NCBI GenBank assembly: GCA_022497155.1
Contig: MU385732.1
Span: 496,001 to 560,000 of the forward strand
Origin: Whalleya microplaca
Taxonomy: Eukaryota; Ascomycota; Sordariomycetes; Xylariales; Xylariaceae
Direction: 5' to 3'
Length of the DNA stretch: 64,000 nt
Shown: positions 45,495-57,507 of the stretch, piece after piece
Position numbering within the stretch: position 1 is the stretch's first letter
Layout of the letters: each line of letters opens with the position of its first letter
The notes under the pieces: generated by a model
The model's input: only the letters and a program-made list of their open reading frames with translations
Told to the model about the DNA's origin: nothing
The model's database searches: none
Translations under genes and position numbers: made by a program

Positions 45495-48400
45495 ATGGCA
45501 CCGGCAAAGCGTCAACCTCCCGTCGGAAATCCGGCGGGAGAGCCTCAGACAAAAGTAGCCCGTCGTGGCAACATATTATTTCCCAAGGCCTCAAGTCAGA
45601 CTACTGCAGCCTCCAGTTCTCAGTCTTCTCAGCCTTACGAAGCGACACCCCCGTCTTCCCTTAGCCAATCAGGACAACACATATCAAGGTCCTCATGGGT
45701 TGAAGAGGATGATGATGGGGATGTGATTGATCTGACCCAAGACGTCGATAATCTCTTTACATCAATGGAGCTGTACGGAACCATGGATACCAAAATCGTG
45801 GGCGTTAGATACTATAATGGCGTGGTGACCCCTGGCGAGGTGATAATATGCCGCCGCGAGCCTGGAAACACCTTCGATAGGAACGCAATTCGCATAGACA
45901 ATGTAATGGGAGCTCAGGTTGGTCATCTTTCTCGCAAGGTTGTCGAGAAGCTTGCACCATATGTCGACAAAAAGGAGATCGTTCTAGAAGGCGTCATCAA
46001 TGGTCCAAAGGATTACTTCGAATGTCCCGTTCGTCTTTACTTATACGGCACCAGCAGTCCTTCAGCTCGAATATATTTAGAGAATAAGCTGAAAGCCGAC
46101 AAACTTTTGAAAGCTACACAGATGAAGGCCACCAGGAAGGAGGCTGAAGCTCAAAGAAACGCCAACATGGCTCTTAAAAACGCCGCATCCTCCGTCGGCT
46201 TAGGGACCGCTCAACAACAGGGAGATGAACTTGAAGATTTCTTAGCGGCCAGCGAAGCCGTAGATACCCGAGCTGACATTGATGACATTGACCTCTTCGC
46301 CATGGGGGAAGACGCCCTATCTAAGTTACCGCGGGCGGATCAGCCTGAAAGCGTTCAGTCAAAACTACTACCATATCAGCTTCAAGTAAGACGGTTCCTC
46401 TCTTCTACTATCAGGATTGCTGACAAGTATCCCAGGGCTTGGCTTGGATGATAGCCAAAGAAAACCCACAACTCCCATCGCCTGGCTCGGGCGATATTGT
46501 GCAGTTGTGGAAGCGGGATAAGCATGGTAACTTTTTCAACCTCGCCACGAGCCATACCACAAAGGAACGTCCAAAACTGCTCTCAGGTGGTATCCTTGCC
46601 GATGACATGGGATTAGGCAAGACTCTTCAAGTAATCAGTCTGATTTTGACGAGCGGCTTTGATGAGGGCCCAACACTCATAATTGCACCACCAGGCGTGA
46701 TGAGCAATTGGGAACAGCAGATTCAACAGCATGTCAAGTCGGATCGGATTCCTCGCGTGTGGAGATACCATAAGGTCACAGCAGGCGCTTCATTGACAGA
46801 ACGCGACTTTCTACAGCATGACATCGTCATTACTAGTTATGGCAAGCTTCGAACTGATTATAACAGGAAGTCTAACGCGATGTTTTCCGTCAACTGGCGT
46901 CGCGTGATCTTGGACGAGGGTCATCAGATTAGGAATCCAGCAACAACGGTGGCTAAGGCAGCCTATGAGTTGCAAGCCAAATCTCGCTGGGTACTGACGG
47001 GCACACCAATGTAAGTCTACCACAACAAAGGCGCCTCTTGGGCCGAGTTGCTGCATGCCTCTGGCACATTGATGCTAATTAAACGCACCTCAGTATCAAC
47101 ACTCCTGATGACTTTCAATCATCGCTTAAATTCCTCAGAATCACCGGCGGTTTGGAGATTCCTGCCTTATTTAAGACTAAGATTGGCAACCCGTTGCGTG
47201 CTAAAAGGGACACCATGGGACAATACAAGGAGGCTATAGCTTTGTTCCAGTCTGTAACGTGGGATGTCTGTCTTAGACGAAGGAAAGATATGAAGTTTGT
47301 CGACTTGAAGCTGCCTGAGAAGAAAGAATTCACCCATCACATCACATTCAGGAAGGATGAACGAGACAAATACGATGTTTTGTTGTGAGTACAGATAGTT
47401 CGATTGGAGGCTCAACTGATTGCTAATGATATTCAGCTCGGAAGCGCTTGAGACTCTAGAATCTTTCCGACACAGGCCTAAGAAAGATGCCAAGTTGAAG
47501 CAGGGCGACCAGATAGGATTCTCAAACGTCTTGGAGAAGCTACTTCGCCTCAGACAGATGTAAGCATGACCTGCATCATTTCTAGGCCCGCCAGCTAACT
47601 GTTAGTTCACAGGTGTTGCCACTGGACGCTATGCGGAAGTCAAGTGAAGGATATTTTGCAGCGCTTGGGTGATAAGAAAGTGGAATTCACACCGCAGAAT
47701 CTCAAGATCTTGCAGGAGGCTCTGCGTGTTGCAACCAAGGATGGAGAAGAGTGTCCCATCTGTATCGATGCGCTAGAAGGGCATCAACCCGTCATCACAG
47801 CTTGCAAACATCGATTTGGAAAGCCCTGCATTTCAAAAGTTATTGAGATGTCTGGCAAATGCCCAATGTGTCGCCAAAAGTTGACCATGGACGATCTTGT
47901 CGACCTTGAGCTGGTTGATGACGAATCCTTATTCGACGGGGACTCACGGAGCTCGAAGACTGAAGCACTGGAGCAATTTGTGAAAGCAAAACTAAAAACT
48001 CCGGGGTCGAAAATCATCATTTTCTCACAGTGGACTTCGTTCCTTGACATCATCGCGAAGGTCATAACGGAGGCGGGATTCGAGTACTGCCGTCTCGATG
48101 GGACGATGAGTCCAACTCAGCGCGACACGGCTATAGAGACCTTGAACACAAGTTCGACCACGCGAATCATGCTGGCTAGCCTGCATGTGAGCAGCGTCGG
48201 CTTGAACCTGGTCGCTGCTGACACAGTCATACTTGCAGATAGCTGTAAGTTGCTTAGCCAGACACATTTACAAAGCTCAGATTACTAATTTGTGGTATAG
48301 GGTGGGCTCCAGCCATCGAGGAGCAAGCTATCGACCGTGTGCATCGACTCGGCCAGACGCGGGAGACGACGATTCTGAGACTGGTCATGTCTGACAGTGT

Positions 48401-48524
48401 CGAGCAGCGTGTTCGCGCAATCCAGGATCAGAAACGCGAGTTAGCCAACCTGGCGTTCCATGACAAGGCGAAAGAGCAGACCGAAACCAGCAGGTTGGAT
48501 GACGTGGTGAGGTTGCTTTCATGA
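45495..48524 (+). CDS. HIRAN-SNF2-RING helicase, Rad5/HLTF-like
   Basis: Six exons: 45495-46385, 46436-47010, 47094-47384, 47437-47559, 47613-48244 and 48301-48524, giving 911 residues. Domains in order: a disordered N-terminus with a SUMO-interacting motif (VIDLT, residues 77-81); a HIRAN domain at about 90-190 (TKIVGVRYYNGVVTPGEVII, then NTFDRNAIRI); a SNF2 ATPase with Walker A DDMGLGKT (to residue 360) and DEGH box; a C3HC4 RING near 674-715 (CPICIDAL, then CKHRFGKPC and CPMC); and a helicase C domain ending in DRVHRLGQTRET. Placement of the RING between the ATPase lobes matches Rad5, Rad16 and HLTF. Rad5/HLTF enzymes polyubiquitinate PCNA and remodel stalled forks. At 911 residues it is shorter than yeast Rad5, so it may be a paralogue, not the true Rad5. 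Confidence 0.92.
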
Positions 48525-50907
48525 GTTGTCAACCGCGTTATGCTGTCTTGTCACGACCTCTCTGTATCAATACATAAGCACATACGACAAAGACAAAACG
48601 GAGTTGGTGGGAATGAGCGGATATCTAAATCTAGAGTGCGTATTGCTGCGAAGCGAACTTGCCATACTACTAGACGCAGAGTTCCATCGCAATATTTGGC
48701 CCTTTCTGGCTAGACTGTACTGTACATTAAAGAAGCAGATAGCTATGTTAGAATCTCAGTTGAGCTGAGATATTACCTGTGTGAATTCCCAAATGGGTAG
48801 CCGTGACTTATTTTTGACATTGTTCTGCTTGTGCGAGTCATACGTATAACAGAGCAAGTACTCAGTGCTTGCTGTATTGCTAGTTCGCGTAAGTTAATAG
48901 GAGCTGTCAATATACGTTTGCTTGATTAGAAGTAAATGCATAGCAGACCGGCTCTCTTATCAAGAAGTAATGCAAAGCCACTGCTTAGTCCATCTAGCCC
49001 TGGCCCGGTACAGCTTATATTTCGGCATATCTCAGTCCCTAATCATGGAAATATCCACACCCTCTTGCCTTGGTTTCGATCATAGGATGGTCATGTCGCG
49101 AGTTTCTAATTAGATATTCTGTATAGGATGCTTTTGATGTTCACAATTAGCGGCCGTTGAATGTAGATCGTTTGTATACGAAGCATCTCTCAGCCCAGGA
49201 GAGAAGGGAGGTGCTTGTTGCAAGCGTTCAAGCCATGGTAGATTTGCCTCATTGCTCGCCTGACAGTCACCGAGACGTTCTTCCTATGTTGATATGTATA
49301 TATATGAAACATAGTTGTGCAAGACATCCTTACGCAGGCGGGCTATGAGTATGTTAATAGGAGCGGAATACCGGAAAAGCTATGCGGCAATAGTTCTCGA
49401 CATTCAAATAGGGCAGACATCTCAAGCTGGACACCATCTACGTCATCGGCCAGGAGGCATTAACATACGGGTTTTGCCGATGGGTTCCCACAGCCATCTT
49501 TCGACTCCTGCTGCCTGGAGAGCGATCTTTATTGAACCCCCTAACTGGGGACGCGGACGTCAGAACACAGGAGTCGCAAACCCACGGGGGACACGTCCGT
49601 AATACCCACAACAATCACCGCCTATGTACTGTATCCTTAGCGGTATTGCGGGCGCTCGCGGTTGAGGACTATTCGGCTACTCCGCATGGCCGCCTCCGCA
49701 GTGGCAGCATGGAGAAATCCATATGCAACGCGGATTCCAAATATGGGCCCCGGTGGATTGGGCGTGGAGTCGATACCAGCCTTCGAAGCTTCAGAGCTTC
49801 GGGAAACGCCATGCTTATCTTATTAATCCTCCTCAGGTCGGTATGGAACCCACATGGATTAATTGTAAGGCTTAACGAATGCCAGGCACAAACAGCAGAC
49901 TTACTGTGCCCCTATGTCTGTGCCGCTACGTATACACATACATACATACACATTTCAACATAGACTCAATAGGGCATATTTAGTAAGTAGATGATTTTGG
50001 ATTGGCTTTGGCCAATTGAAGTGACACTACTGTACATATAAAACCTATCTCGGCGTAAGGTGATAGTATATTCATAGAAAGATGTTCTAATTGGAACAAA
50101 CTAGGTAGTTCTTAGGTTACCAGGACCCCGGATCTTCAATCGGTACTCAACACGGTACCCAGCTTCCTGATCGTCTTCGATCGTCTGCATTGGGATTTGA
50201 CGGCAATTGCCTCCAATAATAAACCACACAGCCACGGACAATGTTGTAATCGTCGCCAATTATCCACATCAACCTAGACAGCTGATTAGGTAATTATTTA
50301 CCTTCGAAATTGTTAGTGTTTATGTGTTGAGATATGCAGTTGGACGGTATTCCATGAGGCACCCTAACGAGCTCAATCACTATGCCCTACTATATACATG
50401 CTTGTAGTGCTTCATTATAAACCTAATTCATACCACATAATGTTATACAAAGGTAAGAGACTGTTAACTGAAGGCATATTTGACAGAGTAAGGCGAGGGT
50501 ATCAGCTAGAGCTTGTTTTCACAGTTGCCTGCGCTAGCCTGATGAGTGGTCTGATTGCCTGATATGTGCCGTCTTGAACTTTTACCTGGTTTCATAGTAA
50601 ACAAAACCGTGGATATTAATGCTTTGGTTCCCGTGCCGCGCTAGTTGGATATGGATTCGGTGCCTTATGAGATTAGATGGCGACAATGATCAACATCGAA
50701 GAGGAATCTCAAGGGAACAATTTACACTAAACTTGCCAAATGATAGACGCTGTGCCTGACATCTACCTCCATAGATACCGTAGTATTATCGCCACGGCTA
50801 TCATCTCGTCGATCTTCGCAGGAGCTATGATCATACTATGCTTCTATTTTTAAAGAGTCCATGTTTTTGGAATGACTTTACGGTCTTGTCTATCCGCAAG
50901 AGACATG
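48525..50907. other. Gene-poor stretch, 2.4 kb
   Basis: No gene is supported. Frames near 49300-49960 are open by chance in a GC-richer patch. A (CATA)n repeat lies at 49930-49950. Confidence 0.5.
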
Positions 50908-50915
50908 TATAAATA
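50908..50915 (+). promoter_or_regulatory. TATA box of the secreted-peptide gene
   Basis: TATAAATA lies 122 bases before the start codon, followed by a pyrimidine- and CA-rich leader (CTCACTCTATCCTCCATCAC), as usual for strongly induced fungal genes. Confidence 0.6.
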
Positions 50916-51036
50916 ACCCAGCTCTCAACCTCTCTGGGCTCACTCTATCCTCCATCACAACATCGCAACACGCAATCACAACATACTCGAAGCCGCTCTC
51001 CCAACTCCAAAACCGACTCATCACCAACAAGTCAAA

Positions 51037-51645
51037 ATGAAGACCGCATTTGTTTCAACTCTCATCGCCTCCTTCCTGGCAGCCACCGCCACGGCAGCCA
51101 GCGTGCAACCTGTAAGAACATCACCACCTCCCTCTCATCCATGACCTCACCACCACTAACACCGAACACAGGCCGCCCGGGACTCCAATGAGTACCAATC
51201 CTTCAAGAACCAAGTGCGATCGCTGCCCAAGCACAAGCGTGGCTACTTCCACCTCGGCGGTGATGGTGTGATGCGATCTCTGGGCCCACGCAACGAAGTT
51301 CTCGGTTTCGCGGCGGCGTCGCCCGAGGTTCTGGCGCGCCACATCGCCGACAAGGAGAACGAGGTCGAGCGCCGCTACCTGGAGTCGGTCTTCGAGGGCG
51401 TCGACGGCCGCGACGTCGCCGACCCGTGGGTCCTGCGCCGCGACCTCGTGGCGCCCGGGCCGGCCGAGGAGCTGACGGCGCGCGACGAGGTCCTCGACGC
51501 TCGTGATATTGTGGTCCGCGACCTGCTGAGCAAGCGCACCTGCGCTACTCGCGACGCCACCTGCACTCGGAACAGCGATTGCGGTAATGACTGCGACTGC
51601 GACCATGAGCACTTCAGCACTAAGGGCAACTGCAAGGACGACTAG
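51037..51645 (+). CDS. Secreted precursor of a six-cysteine, knottin-like peptide
   Basis: Two exons: 51037-51111 and 51172-51645, giving 182 residues; the intron has a CTAAC branch point. Residues 1-20 are a clear signal peptide (MKTAFVSTLIASFLAATATA). The middle is a charged Arg/Asp/Glu-rich region without cysteine, containing a GYFHLGGDGVMRS segment after a dibasic site (KHKR). A second dibasic site (LLSKR, ending at residue 147) precedes a 35-residue C-terminal peptide with all six cysteines, spaced C-x6-C-x5-C-x3-C-x-C-x10-C. This spacing fits the inhibitor-cystine-knot pattern. The layout suggests Kex2 cleavage in the Golgi and release of a small disulfide-rich peptide. It could be an effector, an antimicrobial peptide or a toxin-like peptide; the sequence alone cannot tell. 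Coding GC is high compared with the AT-rich flanks. Confidence 0.82.
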
Positions 51646-54600
51646 AGTGACCCCGTCATTTTATGTGGTCATGTACGGTGGTGTATCATGAGGTCTGGAC
51701 GCGTCCTCGACTTAGAACTTATGACGTTCTGTTGAAGTGTGAAAGATTACTGTATTCTAGATGGATAGCTTTGAATTCGTCAAGTCATGTTCTTGTTGGA
51801 GCGCATCCATACTTCACATCATGGAAGTCATGTGCGAACCTTGTATGAGTGTGATGTCTGGTGACAGGTATAGAAAAATTTCCTAGAAACACTATGAGCA
51901 GCCTAGCTTTTGAATAAGAGGTATCTCCGTAAGCCGTGCAATATTACTTTTATAGTTGTACATACTTGATATCATATTTCCCACATGCAACATACAATGC
52001 TCATGTGGGCCCATGTTATGCGATATTATACCGCGTCATCTCTATCTCCTAGAGATCTCGTTAAGACTCTTGAAGTTTAAAATGTGACTTATGCCCGTCA
52101 GGAGAATATACTACGGGGTATGTATCTAAGCTTTCTAGCTATATTATAAGTTGGGTTAGAACACAGTCTTTTTAGCCATCCCGTTCTAGAGAAAACCTAA
52201 CCATATCTCGAATCCTCCCAGATCAGTCCTTTTACACCATTTCCCCTAGGCTAATATCTTTTCCTATATTGACTCGACTCCTCGAGCGTGATATCTAGTA
52301 CTGCATTTTTGAAGTCTGACCTTAGCCTCCTAAAGCCCCGATGAAACGACATCTTTCAAATGACATTTTATCTTCTAATCTTGTCTCGAGTACAATCCCC
52401 AATCGACTAGTTGTCAAAAGAAACTATTGCAATCCTCGGGCTTGACTATATTATATTGACGCTGGCTGTGATGGCATATTTGGTAGTTTTCACGTCGACA
52501 TACCTATGTCACTATAGAAGAAACAATGAACGTATATACTCCTCGAAGCAGTTTGACGCAGAACTTGTATAAAACATGTTATACTGTTAATCTACTCGGG
52601 CGATTACCTATCATCTCAGATACAAAGTCACTGTCACAAGATGAATCTTTGAGGTAGCAGAACAACAAAATTGTTGCACGAAGAGCTTACTGAAGAGTTA
52701 TTCTTCAAACGACCTCTATATGCATAATCTTAACAAAGCAACATGACAGTCACCAAGCAGCATTGCTCGCTGTTATCCGCGCAAGTATTCTATATCTTGT
52801 GATAATCTGAGGAAATATCCTGATGTTCAAAGATATCTCCTAGCTATAAGCGAGCGATAAAGACACAATACACTATACATACGATAGTGGAAAGACATGA
52901 CAGTAATTTGGAGGGCGGGACTCATGGGATGAGCAGCATGAGAGAGTCCATGACATAGTTATAATTTCACCTCAAGAGGATTTGTACAACAAAGACGAGA
53001 GGTATATTTATCATTTAAGATTTCTTAATTTTTACCGAATTCCGATATTTGATCCAATACGCCTTGGTTTATACCAATATGCGTCACAGAGAAGCTTAAG
53101 TAGAAACCTTCATCTACTGCTGACATAGAGTTGTTAATAACTTTGCCGAAGCTCCTTATTAGCCCTTTAACATATACCTACACTCTAGGTATCATTATAC
53201 TGCATCCATAGACACAACACATACTAGCCCAAATATATCCTCTTACCAAGGTGATGACAACTAGGTAATCCAGTCAACCTGATGCATGGTTCATCATAAT
53301 GTTGGAGCCCTAAATCATTTATCACCTCTTACCAACTCTTACACCCATGTTAGCATGTACTCCCAAAAAAATTGGCCCATCCTCAATTCCCTTCATGATC
53401 TAATGATTCTGCAGCCTCTCCAGCTAGTTGACTGTGAAGTTATGGGGGTATTAGGATACAGGTCCATTATATAAACTATGAGCTCGGCCTTTACGTGTTA
53501 CTATAATGTTCACCGCATTCTGCACGAGACAATTTCTTTTCATTCGTGCCTAGAACGAGGTAGAAAATATTTTGCCTCACAAGTGCTGCGTCACGACCGT
53601 AAATGAGAAGCAATAAGACAAAACTATGCCGGTACCGAGGAAGACCAATCAGGACAATCAACATCAAAATATAAACATGTCAGAACATTCAGTACACAGG
53701 CAGTTAGCGTAAGTAACTAATCCACAACGATGGTAAGTTATTCAGTTAAAGCTAGCCTGTCGATACCTGTCGCAAAAGCGACGCTGTAATTGCTGCACAG
53801 CAATTACTTCTGATAGATTCCGCGACAATATGTAATATATATATCAGGGGGGCCTCTCATTAGTAATAATGAAAAAGAAAGAATAAGAAAATAAAAAAAC
53901 TACTGAAATCTTCTGGTTTCACCGTTTGGGACTAGGCCAACATATCAAGGTGTCTGATACATAGCTAGTCAACCTTTGATCTCAAGCAGTTGGTAAATAT
54001 AAGTCTGTCGGTATTCTTTAGTTGATCTTGGACAGGGGCTAACCACTACCTAACTAAAGGGCTATGATTGTAGATAGGTGTCGACTGTATGACACATGTT
54101 TCACACCCTCTGCATTATTGTTTGATTCTTTGTTCTCGCTGCTTCATAACACTGACCCAAGCCTAACACTGGTATTCACTTGAGGGACCTTCACACCAAG
54201 ATGTGAAGATCACCCGTAGCTTTAGTAGCATTTGACTCGGAAAGGGATTAACGGAAATCTTGGCACTAGATAAGAGCTCAACTAGATAGACGACTAAACA
54301 TAATCTGACTTCTATGTATGCCTTCTGGCTTGGGGTATGGGGACATTTGTATTTTTCAGTGTAAATTACTAAAAGACAGTATAAGGCTCTGAAGGCTCTA
54401 TACATCTAGATTCACCCAGTCACTCAACTACCCCTGGACATAATATCTACCAGCAAATCAATCATCATAGGCTTCCCATTCTATCCAACATAATACGCTT
54501 AAAGACCTCGGTGCCCCTTGATAAAAGAACTCGATCATCAAATCAAGCAACCAGCTGACAACTCCAAGCGTCCAAGAAAACCAGACCGGCCGCCACCGGC

Positions 54601-57507
54601 CGCCCACGGAACTCCTCCTGAGGAGTTCTAGCTCACCCTGAAGGACATGCCATAAAAGCAAGACCCTAAGGCTCTCGACAGCCTTGCCGACTCGCTACTA
54701 CTGAGCCCTACAACAGTGGCGAACACGAGCGCCAACGGCATGTAATCAACAAAGTTATGAAGCGTGCGGATGGCCCGCAACATTGCGGGTCATCGATTAA
54801 AGTCGCAACATCGTTGTGGGTGTGGTGGGTATGGGTGGTAGCATCAAGCTGGTCGCCGAGTACATCCGGCGCGCGATACGCGTGAAGCTTACCCGCTGAC
54901 CGAGGAAGATGAAAGAGCCTGCGAAGGATAGCACGAAGGCGCCAGTGATAGCTACATCAAGTATCGCCACTGTATCTATTGGCTTGGCGGCGGAACAACG
55001 GCTTGTTGCTAGCGAGGGAGACTGCGTTGACCTCCTATCGTGGATTAAGGAAGTCATAAAGCGTATTACCGATGGTCTATGAACTGTATCCGTGGATTGG
55101 GATGCTCCAAATGGTATGTCGCCGAAAATAACCTTAAGGGAATATCGTATGATAGGGGCAAATAGGGGGTTGCTCAGTCTTTTGTTAGTCAGTGAGCTGA
55201 CGTGATCCCTAGGAGGATAACATGAGTAATAAGTATTTGGAAGCCTATATAGTCAGTTCTAGGTGAGAAAGCTACATGGGAATAGCAGCGGATGTCTACA
55301 TCGTCTGCCCATTGCCGTTTTGGAATGAGAGAGGAGCGCATGTACGGTAACAGAAGGCCACGAGTAACGAAAATCACTACTACCGAAGAGCAGGAAGGGT
55401 CAGAAAAGGTCTCAAACTAGAAACCTGAATAAAGTGATTACTCAGAGTGGATGAGATGAGATGCATATGGATTGGCCAACAATGTACGACTAAACGAATA
55501 TCATCGTCCTGCAGCCTTGACGTGAGATTGAAGTACAATTCATGAGTACCTTACGAAGATCTAAGATTAAGCACTGCAGTCATAATTAGAATTTCCTTCT
55601 GCTAGCCTATGCTCAGCCCATTCGGCAAGTTCTCATTGAACCCATTCTCCATACCATGTTACACCCTGAGATCATGTCCTGCGGTCATCTGGACAGTTTC
55701 ATCGAGCCTTGTCTTCAACCGAGCATTCCCGAGTCTCATAAGCCTGAGGATAAGCTCACCTTGCAGATTGAGATACAGGACCCCTACCCCACACAATAGA
55801 GACCAATCCACGACCAGATCCCGAAGGCTTCGACTGGCAACCAATCGCGTCAGGTGATGGCTTAGGGGTTGCCATCTCGACAGGCGACGCCCTTCGGGAT
55901 TCGTTATCAGAGAATCGACAGATTGTGTTTTCCGACCTTGCTAAGCTCTAGGAATCCTGCCCACATGTTTGGGGGCCGCCGGGGCGGATGTTCAGCCTAT
56001 CAGCGTCGAGAAGCTCCTTACGAACTTCTCGATTCGTCGTCGAGAGAGCGAAAGAGGGAGGGAGGAGTAGGTCGTTTATGTGTACACCACCTAGCTACCA
56101 GCCAGTAACCTATGGCCCGAAGCGTACATTCACACACCACAGACAGAGATAGAGCACCCACTCAACGGTGACATGTCGCAAAAGGAACGTACGTCTGTCA
56201 GTCGAGCCCACAAACACGAAGGCGTTTTCTTGCGTTCCGAAAGACGCAGCTCCACGTATTGGATTGGGCAGCTGTCAAATTTTCGGTGACGATGAAAAGA
56301 GCACCCGCCTGCATCGCCGAATAATTTCTATTGGCGTGTCGACCTCGTCCGAGGTCATGATCACCGAGACCCGGAAATCCTCCCCCGCCCCAATTGCGCG
56401 TAACCAGGTTGCGTTCGAAGCTGGGGTGTACACTTACGGTAGGGATCGTCGCCTCGTACCTGAGCTGGTTGCCAGGGTCTGGTAGGTAGGTGTGTGGCCA
56501 CTCGCGGCGGCGCGCCAACTCATCAAAAGCCGGCTGGCCGGGAGGCTACTAAGGTTCAAATGACAGCTTACCTATGTCTTAGTTGCTGCACTTGGCGAGA
56601 GCCAATGGGAGGATGATAATGCCCAGTTTCAAACTCTGTCTCTCCTGTCAGCACCTTACTACCAAGTTGGTGTTACTAGACCAGCCACGATCCAGGCACC
56701 AAAGTTTAGAGCACTCCCAGAAACGGATGTGAGAGCACTTGCGAGGACAACAAAGAGAACGAAGACGAAAACTAGAGGGGAAGAGATCTTGAAAATCTAA
56801 TCGCCCATCCGAGCTTGTATTTGCTATCCAGCTTCTGACGCGCCGTGCTGATTTTACCGTCTTGACCATTAGAGATACGTAAGACCTAAAAATACGCCTC
56901 ATTGCGCTCATCCGTATATCACACCTAAAATTCCAGCTCTTGTTTAAAAGCCATGAATCCGGAAACAAGCATCTTCCCGGTACCGGCCAGTATTATCAAG
57001 ATCAATCATCGCTTCCTGAGACGCCCGGAACATACAAAATCTTGGGGTATTGGAGGCAAGCCTGCTAATAGAGGACCTGGCTCCGGCGAAAAAAAACCGA
57101 GCCAAGACAATGGACAATCCGGGCTTCCTCTCCAACCGCCATTCCTTTCCGCTGCCCATCCTTCCTCGGGTATCTATTGTTTTGCCTGTCCGTGGTCGCC
57201 AACGCATTAACCGTAGTCATTACATTAAGAGTTCAATTCGAGTATATCGTTTGGGAAAGGACCGGTTGTTGGTAGAGCCTGTCGTATGTAGCGTGAATGT
57301 AAATGCTCAAAGACTGCCAATGCAATGACAACAAGGGATATATAGTATTTATTGGTACAAGGGACCTCAGAAGGCTGAGGTCAATCCGCGTTTCGTGCCA
57401 CAAGTTTAGCCTGCCCGACTCCTAGGCGACACATAAAACCTGACGATAGTGCCATGATAAGTTGATCGATCCATTCGCCACAGTCGGGCTTCGAGGTTTG
57501 AGATTAT
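51646..57507. other. Gene-poor AT-rich tract, 5.9 kb
   Basis: No gene is supported in nearly 6 kb. Between 51900 and 54450 the sequence is AT-rich with stops in all frames. A GC-richer island at 54560-55080 carries two perfect short hairpins (GAACTCCTC-CT-GAGGAGTTC near 54608-54627; CCCGCAA-CA-TTGCGGG near 54774-54789) and minus-strand frames with hydrophobic stretches but no continuous gene. From 55500 to 57300 composition is mixed without domain signals. Confidence 0.55.

Noticed and set aside
49315..49963. Plus-strand frames of 95 and 143 codons
   Set aside because: No motif, mixed codon use, and no start context; probably chance openness in a GC-richer patch.
54797..55057. Minus-strand 86-codon frame with one hydrophobic stretch
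   Set aside because: Not extendable to a gene; stops and frame changes on both sides. Kept only as a possible relic in the findings.
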